Assembly: GCA_026706325.1 (NCBI GenBank) | Contig: JAPOYZ010000660.1 | Span: forward strand, 1-7,656 | Source: Candidatus Aminicenantota bacterium | Lineage (GTDB): Bacteria; Acidobacteriota; UBA6911; RPQK01; JAJDTT01 | DNA: 7,656 nt | Direction: 5' to 3' | Translations under genes and position numbers: made by a program | In this document: positions 1 through 6,123 of the stretch, piece after piece | Layout: each line of letters starts with the position of its first letter | How positions within the stretch are numbered: position 1 is the stretch's first letter | The notes under the pieces: model-generated | What the model saw: only the letters and a program-made list of their open reading frames with translations | What the model was told of the DNA's origin: nothing | The model's database searches: none

Positions 1-1667
1 CGATGCGCACGATGCGCGGCAGCACGCTCCACGCCGATTATGACGGCAGGATGGTCGATGCCTTGCTGACGGATATCGACGAGAACGGTCTCTGGTGGCT
101 CCGTTATGCCGGAAGGCCCTCCCGGGAGGGTTTTCCCAATTACGGAGAAGATGTCTATTGGCCCTTCCCCCATGCCCGACTCATGGTCGCCTTGATGGCG
201 TGGCACGAGTACGACAACAACCCGAAGTGGCTCAAGGTCGTGAAGCACTTGGCCGGGGGGCTGAAGAAGGTGGCGCAACAGAACGGCCAACGAGCCTGGT
301 TCACCAACAACAAGCCGACCTTCCTGGTTCGCGCGGCGATGGCGGAGGAATTCGAAGACCTGACAGCCATGGGTGAAGGGAAACAGCCGACCGGGGAAGG
401 CGATTCCGGTCCGGCAGTCGAGGAGCCGGACAAGATCAATTTTCAAGTCATCGGGAATCCGCTGCGCGCGCTTTCCCTATGGGCTGAACTGGGCGGAGAC
501 GAGGAGGCTATCGAGCTGGCTCGGAAAACAGCGCGCTTTATGCTCAAGCCCACAATGTGGGGATCTTCCGACGGACCGACCATGGTCGCCGGACCGGAAC
601 ACGCCCACTGGGAAGGCCACTTCCACACTCGGACCACCGGCGTGATGGGAATGGTGGACTACGCCATCATTGCCAACGATTACGCAGCCAAGCGATTCGT
701 ACGCCATTTTTATGAATACACCCGGAATACCGGGATCGGCCGCATTGGGTTTTTTCCCGCGGTTCTAGGTCCCCTGGAGAAGATCCAACAGAACAACCGG
801 CGGGCCTACGGGGGGGCCGCTCAGGTGTGTGAGACCTGCTCGATCGGAGACATGGTCTATATCGCCTGCCGGCTGAGCCAGGCCGGGATCGGCGACTACT
901 GGGACGATGTCGACCAATACGTGCGAAATCACCTGGTCGAGAGTCAGATGTTGCGTCGCGACCTCATCGAGAAAATCATTGAGACCGCCGTCGAGCATCC
1001 CCTCAACCCTGAAATCGAGTCCGGCGAGCGAGTCATCGAGAGAGGACTGGGCGGGTTTGCTTCCGTCTCCGATCCCACCATGCTGCATGCCTGGTGGACA
1101 ATGTGCTGCAATGCCAACGCCCCGGTGGGGCTTTACGAAGCCTGGAATTCGATCGTCCAATACAATCAGGGTCTGGCCCAGGTGAACTTGCTCTTGAACC
1201 GGGCGTCGCCCTGGGTCGATATCGACAGTTACCTGCCCTACGAGGGCAAGGTGGGATTCAAAATCAAGACCGCAACGAAGCTGAGTGTGCGCATTCCCTC
1301 CTGGGCGGACACGAGGGCGGTACAGTGCCGAGTCAATCAGAAAAGCATCTCGCCGGCATGGTCGGGCAACAATGTCCTGGTGGATCGATTGCAGCCGGGT
1401 GATGAAGTGACCCTGACGTTTCCCATGGTGGAGACCACGGAATACCACACCGCGCCCACCTATGAGATTCAATACACCTGCCATTTCAAAGGGAACACCT
1501 TGGTTGACATATCGCCGCGGCCGGACAAGTTCGCCTGGAAGCTGATGGCGTCGGACGACGGCGCCAAGATTCCCGTCAGGAGAGGGTATCCGCTCTATTT
1601 GAGGGAGTTCTACAAGGGTGACAAAGCTCCGGTGAGGAAGATTTCCCGCTATGTCCATCAGGTTTAG
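1..1667 (+). CDS. GH127/DUF1680-like glycoside hydrolase (beta-L-arabinofuranosidase superfamily), N-terminus outside window
   Basis: The reading frame is open from the left edge to a TAG at 1665-1667, giving 554 residues counted from the ATG at position 3. That ATG is probably internal, because the family usually runs past 600 residues and the visible protein starts inside the helical barrel. Seen in sequence: a CETC segment with Glu277 and Cys279, and an MCCNAN segment with Cys368 and Cys369. In the characterised GH127 enzyme HypBA1, the equivalent Glu, Cys and Cys-Cys residues bind zinc and the first Cys of the pair is the nucleophile. Glu259 is a tentative acid/base candidate, judged only from its distance before Glu277. 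After the Cys pair the chain turns to beta-sandwich-like sequence (roughly 395-540, with an RIPSW motif typical of the family). Family membership is fairly sure; an arabinofuranosidase activity is not, since many DUF1680 proteins have other or unknown substrates. No signal peptide can be judged. The next gene follows after 108 bases on the same strand. Confidence 0.85.
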   Translation, partial: MRTMRGSTLHADYDGRMVDALLTDIDENGLWWLRYAGRPSREGFPNYGEDVYWPFPHARLMVALMAWHEYDNNPKWLKVVKHLAGGLKKVAQQNGQRAWFTNNKPTFLVRAAMAEEFEDLTAMGEGKQPTGEGDSGPAVEEPDKINFQVIGNPLRALSLWAELGGDEEAIELARKTARFMLKPTMWGSSDGPTMVAGPEHAHWEGHFHTRTTGVMGMVDYAIIANDYAAKRFVRHFYEYTRNTGIGRIGFFPAVLGPLEKIQQNNRRAYGGAAQVCETCSIGDMVYIACRLSQAGIGDYWDDVDQYVRNHLVESQMLRRDLIEKIIETAVEHPLNPEIESGERVIERGLGGFASVSDPTMLHAWWTMCCNANAPVGLYEAWNSIVQYNQGLAQVNLLLNRASPWVDIDSYLPYEGKVGFKIKTATKLSVRIPSWADTRAVQCRVNQKSISPAWSGNNVLVDRLQPGDEVTLTFPMVETTEYHTAPTYEIQYTCHFKGNTLVDISPRPDKFAWKLMASDDGAKIPVRRGYPLYLREFYKGDKAPVRKISRYVHQV

Positions 1668-1762
1668 AGGCTGAATCCGGCCGGTTTGCCGCGCTGCCGA
1701 AGGACTGCGCTGGCGTGGCAACTAAACTCCTGTATCCTCAAGTGAAATAGATTCTCGTTTCT

Positions 1763-1767
1763 GGGAG
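1763..1767 (+). promoter_or_regulatory. Shine-Dalgarno site for the sugar isomerase gene
   Basis: GGGAG lies eight bases before the ATG at 1776, a standard spacing, and supports that start. It is the only clear regulatory element in the gap 1668-1775. I see no convincing sigma-70 promoter or T-tailed hairpin in that gap, so read-through from the upstream hydrolase gene is plausible. Confidence 0.6.
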
Positions 1768-1775
1768 ATTCAGCG

Positions 1776-2669
1776 ATGACAGATGCAGCAGCCCCGATTC
1801 GATTCGGGAACGCAGCCTACGGCTTCCGGGAGTACGGCTTTCCGGAATTTTTCGAGGCCTGTAGCAGGATCGGCACGCCGGCGGTCGAAATCGACGCCGG
1901 ATGGTTCGAAGAAGGCGAAGCCAAGAACCGGATTTCGCTGGACGCCACCGCGCAGGAACTCGAACAGGTGAAGGAACTGGCGACGGCGGCCGGCGTGGAA
2001 GTGACTGCCATCGGAAGCGGGGCGGTGGTCGGCCTGGCAGGCGAGGTCGCCGAGGATCGCTCCGCCGAGATCATGAAGGCGGTCGACATTGCAGAGGTCC
2101 TGGGCGCGCAAGTGATTCGAGTCTTCACGGAACACGATTTCACCCACTCCAAGCACTACGTCCTGACTCCTGACCGGGTGACCGACGCGCTCTACGAGAC
2201 GCTGGCCGTTGCCTTCAACAAATTGGGCGATTATTTGAAGGGCAAAGGAATCCGCGTGGGAATCGAAAACCATGGCGGCACCTCGGCTACCGGCGCCGGC
2301 CTCAAGAAGCTCCTGGACATGGTCCCTCACCGGGAAATCGGAGTGACCTTCGACCCCGCCAATTACGCTTTTGGGGGAGAAGATCCCTACCAGGCGTTGT
2401 TGGCGGTTCAGGATCGAGTCGTCTACACGCACTGGAAAGACGTCGCCCAAGCGCCTGACAAACCCAGGGGCGTCGAATACCGGGCCTTCGGAGAGGGTGA
2501 AATCGACTGGTCTCCCATCATAGGAACGCTCCTGGACTCCTTCGACGGAATCTGGGCCATTGAGTACGAGCGAAAAGAAGCCAGTACGCTGGAAAACCTT
2601 GCCGAAGGCACACGAAGATCGAAGCAGAATCTTGCAGCGGTCATCGAGCAGGTGAGGAACGCGTCATGA
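1776..2669 (+). CDS. Sugar phosphate isomerase/epimerase-like protein (xylose isomerase-like TIM barrel)
   Basis: This 297-residue protein matches the usual length of the AP_endonuc_2/xylose-isomerase-like TIM-barrel family (PF01261). Candidate metal ligands are visible in the expected order: Glu164 in IENH, Asp193 in FDPAN, His219 in THWKD and Glu263 in IEYE. This resembles the Glu-Asp-His-Glu site of ketose 3-epimerases such as D-tagatose epimerase, where the metal holds the sugar for proton transfer. The N-terminus (FGNAAYGFREYGFPEFF, near residue 10) fits the first strand and helix of such barrels. There is no signal peptide or membrane segment, so it is expected to be cytoplasmic. The ATG at 1776 has a good Shine-Dalgarno site. 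Its stop overlaps the start of the next gene by four bases (ATGA). The actual substrate cannot be told: isomerase, epimerase, inosose dehydratase-like and hydroxypyruvate isomerase-like members share this signature. The neighbouring glycoside hydrolase favours a sugar released by that enzyme. Confidence 0.88.
   Translation: MTDAAAPIRFGNAAYGFREYGFPEFFEACSRIGTPAVEIDAGWFEEGEAKNRISLDATAQELEQVKELATAAGVEVTAIGSGAVVGLAGEVAEDRSAEIMKAVDIAEVLGAQVIRVFTEHDFTHSKHYVLTPDRVTDALYETLAVAFNKLGDYLKGKGIRVGIENHGGTSATGAGLKKLLDMVPHREIGVTFDPANYAFGGEDPYQALLAVQDRVVYTHWKDVAQAPDKPRGVEYRAFGEGEIDWSPIIGTLLDSFDGIWAIEYERKEASTLENLAEGTRRSKQNLAAVIEQVRNAS
2650..2657 (+). promoter_or_regulatory. Shine-Dalgarno site inside the end of the isomerase gene
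   Basis: AGGTGAGG lies eight bases before the ATG at 2666 and is embedded in the last codons of the isomerase gene. With the ATGA overlap at 2666-2669 it supports both the chosen start and translational coupling of the two genes. Confidence 0.55.
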
Positions 2670-4351
2670 TTCGGGTGCGAAACTTCACTCACGTTGGCAT
2701 CAGCGTCCCCAACGTCGAGGAGACAGTCCAGTTCTACGAAAAAATCGTAGGCCTCGAGACGAGCGGCCGCGACAACGGCGCCGCCTTCCTGCGCTGCAAC
2801 CGCAACCACCACTGCCTTTCCATCTACCCTGGCGAACGGGCTCTGCATCACCTCGGATTGGAAGTCTTGGATGAGGAGGCTTTGGAGCAAGCCGGGCACG
2901 AGCTGGCGGCACAAGGTTTCCGTCCCGAGCCCCGGGACTACCCCGAGCCGGGTCACGGATCCGGCCTCTGTTTTCGCGATCCCGACGGAAACCGGGTGGA
3001 GCTTTATGCAGGAATGCAAACCCTGGATCAACCGTTGGAGCCACGCGAAGTCCGGCCGGTCGGTTTCGGCCACATCACGTTCATGACCGCCGACCTTCCG
3101 ACGTGCGCCGCGTTTTATACGGACGTTCTCGGATTCCGGATTTCGGACACCGTGGACGACTCAGCCATCTGGATGCGGTGCAACCAGCAGCACCACGGCG
3201 TCGCCTTCCTCCAAACCGGCCGGACCAAGGTGAACCACTATGCCTATGACCTGGCCGACTGGAGCGAACTGAAAAAGTTCTGTGATCATCTCTGGAAGAA
3301 TGACGTTCCTATCATCTATGGCCCCGGCCGCCACGGTCCCGGGCACAACATCTTCATTTACATCCCCGACCCTGCCGGAAATGTGATCGAACTGACCCTG
3401 GAGGTGGACCAGATCTGGGATGACGAAACCTACCGGCCCTTGAATTGGACCAACGAGCCCAAAACGGTCGATGTCTGGAGGGCACTCCCGCAGCCTCCCT
3501 ACATGATGGAAGGGGAGGGCCGTGATTTTACGGATTGGTCGACGGGCTCCCCTCTGATCGGCCGAGGCTGGAGCATTCCCGAAGTGAACGGCCACGAGAT
3601 GCTCGATCCCACGGCCACCGTGACCCTGCCGACCTCGGAAACGCCCGAGCTGAAGATTGAGATCCCCACCTTTACGCTTGGGTTCAACAATCCTCTCGAC
3701 CACGTGAAAGCCATGTTCGTGAGCGATCGGCGCTATCCCACGGGGGAGGGCCTTTCCGTTTCCGTAGACCTCTGCGTTGAGGTGAATGGGACCGAAGCCA
3801 ATCCTTTCGGAGCGGATCCGGATGATCCCAAGTTGGGAAACGGGGCCATCGCGTTGATCGACAACACCACCGGAGTGATTTTGAATTTCGGGGTATCAAA
3901 TCACCGCATCATGGCGTTGCGCGAACATTTCCAGGTGAAATCACCCACGGGCGAAGACTCGACTCTGCCCATGATCGATCCCTTGCTGACCGATCTGACG
4001 ATTGAGCCCGGTTCGTGGCACCGCTACGAAATTCGTTATCAGCCGGGAGAGGATGGCTGGTTGGAAGCGGCTCCCGACCACGCCCAATGGCTGGTGGACG
4101 GCCGGATCGTTCGCGAAGTCAGTTGGGTCGCCACCATCGACGAGCCCTCGGCTCCCATCGTTCTGCCCGCCCGGTTCCGGGTCCTCATGGCCATCTTCAC
4201 CTTGCTGGACGATCGTCCCGACGGGCGGGGAGGCGTGGTGCCGGGACTCGATTCCCACTACGAGCACTCACTCTTCGGACAAGGTGTCACGGCTCGTTGG
4301 CGCAATTTGCAGGTCCTGACTTCCAGTCAAGCCCAGCACATCAAGACGTGA
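2666..4351 (+). CDS. Extradiol dioxygenase-like double VOC protein fused to a C-terminal jelly-roll-like domain
   Basis: The 561 residues fall into three parts. Domain 1 (about 1-120) and domain 2 (about 130-250) are VOC/glyoxalase-fold repeats. Domain 2 carries His136, His191 and Glu242 as candidate iron ligands, plus His176, His223 and Tyr232. The last five of these six have nearly the same spacing as the active-site residues of biphenyl-2,3-diol dioxygenase BphC, so aromatic ring cleavage of a catechol-type substrate is the best guess. Domain 1 keeps a parallel His9/His62/Glu112 set but has Cys102 where the Tyr would be. Residues about 275-555 form a beta-rich domain with landmarks GTEANPFG (375-382), DPDD (384-387), WH (451-452), WLVDG (475-479) and FTLLDD (511-516). 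From memory it recalls DUF6081-like proteins and the LamG/GH16 fold, but it lacks the GH16 ExDxxE catalytic motif. There is no signal peptide, so it is likely cytoplasmic. The start overlaps the isomerase stop, and the end overlaps the next start by four bases (GTGA). The substrate and the role of the C-terminal domain are unknown. Confidence 0.87.
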   Translation: MIRVRNFTHVGISVPNVEETVQFYEKIVGLETSGRDNGAAFLRCNRNHHCLSIYPGERALHHLGLEVLDEEALEQAGHELAAQGFRPEPRDYPEPGHGSGLCFRDPDGNRVELYAGMQTLDQPLEPREVRPVGFGHITFMTADLPTCAAFYTDVLGFRISDTVDDSAIWMRCNQQHHGVAFLQTGRTKVNHYAYDLADWSELKKFCDHLWKNDVPIIYGPGRHGPGHNIFIYIPDPAGNVIELTLEVDQIWDDETYRPLNWTNEPKTVDVWRALPQPPYMMEGEGRDFTDWSTGSPLIGRGWSIPEVNGHEMLDPTATVTLPTSETPELKIEIPTFTLGFNNPLDHVKAMFVSDRRYPTGEGLSVSVDLCVEVNGTEANPFGADPDDPKLGNGAIALIDNTTGVILNFGVSNHRIMALREHFQVKSPTGEDSTLPMIDPLLTDLTIEPGSWHRYEIRYQPGEDGWLEAAPDHAQWLVDGRIVREVSWVATIDEPSAPIVLPARFRVLMAIFTLLDDRPDGRGGVVPGLDSHYEHSLFGQGVTARWRNLQVLTSSQAQHIKT

Positions 4352-6072
4352 GCGACACGCGCGAAATCGACAACCGAAAGGCGAGGCCCGTCAAGGCATT
4401 CTTTCGTATCGGCGCGACGTTGCTCCTTGGACTCGTGGCCGGCAACACCTTCCTTCCAGCCCAGGCACCGATCCAGTTCGTTGATCGAAGCCGGGAGTCC
4501 GGGCTGAATATTCCGATCGTCTATGGAGGCGTGGAATCGCAACGCTACATTCTGGAAACGACCGGGACGGGAGTCGCCGCCTTCGATTATGACCGGGACG
4601 GACGGATCGACATCTTCCTGGTCAACGGCTCCAGATTGGACGGTGCCTCCAGCGATCCGCCCACCAACGTGTTGTATCGAAACCTCGGAAATGGCCGTTT
4701 CTCGGACGTGACGGCGCCTTCCGGCCTCAAGCGCTCGGGCTGGGGGCAGGCGGTCTGCGTCGGCGATATCGACAACGATGGATGGACTGATCTTGCCGTG
4801 ACCTACTACGGGGAGATCGTGCTCTACCGAAATCGGGGAAACGGAAGCTTTGAAGACATCTCCCAGGGCGCTCGGATCGGCGGCCAGCGGCGTTGGAACG
4901 CCGGCTGCACCTTCCTGGATTATGACCGCGACGCCGACCTGGATCTGTTCGTCGCCAACTATGTGGACTATGCCGACGCCACCCGATACGAGCCCGGCTC
5001 CGGCGCCAACTGCATGTGGCGGGGCATCGCCGTCATGTGTGGTCCGCTCGGTCTCAAGCCATCGGCCAATATCATGTTTCGCAACAACGGAGACGGCACT
5101 TTCAGCGACGTCTCCCCGGCCAGCGGAATCACCCGTGCCGAAGGGTTTTATTGCCTCATGCCCATCACGCTCGATTTTGACGAGGACGGCTGGACAGACA
5201 TTTATGTCGCCTGCGACACCACCCCCAACATCCTTTACCGGAATAACCAGGATGGCACGTTCGAGGATGTGGGCATGATCTCGGGCGTGGCCCTCAGCGA
5301 CAACGGAAGAGAGCAGGCCGGCATGGGAGCCGCGGCCGCGGATTACGATCTGGACGGACACCTGGATCTGCTGGTGACCAATTTCTCCGACGACACCTCG
5401 ACCCTCTACCGCAACGACGGAAACTCCACCTTCACCGACACGACCTATCTGGCCAAGCTGGGAAAAGACACCCAATACCTGAGTTGGGGAACGGGTCTGG
5501 TCGATTTTGACAACGACGGCTGGAAAGACCTGTTCATCGCCAGCGGGCACGTTTATCCCGAAGTCGACCGTCACCCTTCTGAAATCACCTATCGGCAGCA
5601 GCGATTGGTCTACCGGAATCAAGGTGACGGCAGCTTTGAAAACGCCTCCGGTCAAGCCGGAGACGCCATTGCCGCGAAATCGGCCGGACGAGGCGTCGCA
5701 TTCGAGGATCTGGATGGTGACGGAGATCTGGATATCGTCGCAGTCAACCTGAATGACACCCCCTCTTTGCTGATCAACGAAAGCGCTTCAGAAAACGGCT
5801 GGCTCATCCTGGAACTGGAAGGTAAAGGCAGCAACCGCAGTGCCATTGGCGCGCGGATTCAAGTGGCAGCCGGAGGACGAATCCAAACCGACGAGGTGCG
5901 GAGCGCCTCCAGTTACTACTCGAGTAACGGACTGCGTGTCCACTTCGGGCTAGGCAAGGAGAGCCGGGCCGAGTGGATCGAGATCCAGTGGCCCAGCGGC
6001 AGTCGGCAAAGGTTTGAAGACGTCCAGGCAGGCCGAGTCATTTCGGTTCGCGAGGGAACCGGGATCCGATGA
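4348..6072 (+). CDS. Secreted CRTAC1-like FG-GAP/VCBS repeat protein with C-terminal UnbV_ASPIC domain
   Basis: I place the start at GTG 4348, which overlaps the previous stop as GTGA and gives 574 residues. The frame stays open upstream to an ATG at 4015, but that stretch lies out of frame inside the upstream gene and would bury the signal peptide. With the GTG start the N-terminus has basic residues (5-20), a hydrophobic core (21-37) and an AQA cleavage motif ending at residue 40, a good Sec signal. Seven FG-GAP/VCBS calcium-loop motifs of the DxDxDGxxD type start near residues 80, 140, 191, 276, 332, 386 and 454, predicting a seven-bladed beta-propeller; the third has Ala for Gly (DRDADLD). 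Residues about 496-570 match UnbV_ASPIC (IGARIQV, YYSSNGLRVHFGLG). A Cys222/Cys231 pair followed by GP could form a disulfide outside the cell. Such proteins are thought to bind calcium and partners in the periplasm or at the surface; no reaction is established. No clear Shine-Dalgarno site precedes the GTG, so expression probably depends on coupling. Confidence 0.9.
   Translation: MSDTREIDNRKARPVKAFFRIGATLLLGLVAGNTFLPAQAPIQFVDRSRESGLNIPIVYGGVESQRYILETTGTGVAAFDYDRDGRIDIFLVNGSRLDGASSDPPTNVLYRNLGNGRFSDVTAPSGLKRSGWGQAVCVGDIDNDGWTDLAVTYYGEIVLYRNRGNGSFEDISQGARIGGQRRWNAGCTFLDYDRDADLDLFVANYVDYADATRYEPGSGANCMWRGIAVMCGPLGLKPSANIMFRNNGDGTFSDVSPASGITRAEGFYCLMPITLDFDEDGWTDIYVACDTTPNILYRNNQDGTFEDVGMISGVALSDNGREQAGMGAAAADYDLDGHLDLLVTNFSDDTSTLYRNDGNSTFTDTTYLAKLGKDTQYLSWGTGLVDFDNDGWKDLFIASGHVYPEVDRHPSEITYRQQRLVYRNQGDGSFENASGQAGDAIAAKSAGRGVAFEDLDGDGDLDIVAVNLNDTPSLLINESASENGWLILELEGKGSNRSAIGARIQVAAGGRIQTDEVRSASSYYSSNGLRVHFGLGKESRAEWIEIQWPSGSRQRFEDVQAGRVISVREGTGIR
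4910..4963 (+). repeat. Inverted-repeat arm encoding an FG-GAP motif (partner at 7227-7280)
   Basis: By hand alignment this 54-base stretch matches the reverse complement of 7227-7280 at 44 of 54 positions, including a 14-base identical block. Both arms encode the same FG-GAP motif (FLDYDRD, then DLDLFV) in the two converging paralogs, so protein descent explains the similarity better than a separate DNA element. Confidence 0.6.
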
Positions 6073-6099
6073 CGATCTAGAGTGAAGCGTCCCAAGAAA

Positions 6100-6111
6100 T
6101 CGCGATCGCGA
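6100..6111. other. 12-base perfect palindrome in the convergent gap, possible weak terminator
   Basis: TCGCGATCGCGA reads the same on both strands and lies between the two converging stop codons (6072 and 6124). Read on the minus strand it is followed by TTTCTT, which could make a weak terminator for the minus-strand gene. As a hairpin it has only about four stem pairs around a GATC loop and there is no proper T tract on the plus strand, so the terminator reading is doubtful. Confidence 0.25.
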
Positions 6112-6123
6112 CTGATTTGGCAG

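Noticed and set aside
765..1721. A 318-codon antisense reading frame opposite the glycoside hydrolase
   Set aside because: No family pattern is visible, and the opposite strand holds the metal-site residues of GH127/DUF1680. Long antisense frames are common in GC-rich coding DNA.
1668..1775. Possible promoter or terminator in the gap after the hydrolase gene
   Set aside because: Weak -10-like strings (for example TATCCT near 1733) have no -35 partner at proper spacing, and the CCGGCCGG palindrome near 1678 has no T tract.
1776..2669. True xylose isomerase (XylA)
   Set aside because: At 297 residues it is much shorter than XylA (about 390-440), and the motifs fit the broader isomerase/epimerase TIM-barrel family.
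3490..4340. Active GH16 laminarinase-like domain at the end of the dioxygenase fusion
   Set aside because: The general beta-sandwich look is there, but no ExDxxE catalytic motif is present, so glycoside hydrolase activity is not supported.
4015..4347. N-terminal extension of the FG-GAP gene back to ATG 4015
   Set aside because: It overlaps the upstream gene out of frame, has low-complexity composition and would put a clear signal peptide in the middle of the protein.
4327..5655. A 442-codon antisense reading frame opposite the first FG-GAP gene
   Set aside because: Its translation mirrors the Asp-rich repeat codons of the plus-strand gene, giving repeated Val/Ile-rich patterns. It has no recognisable domain, and the plus strand has a clear family match.
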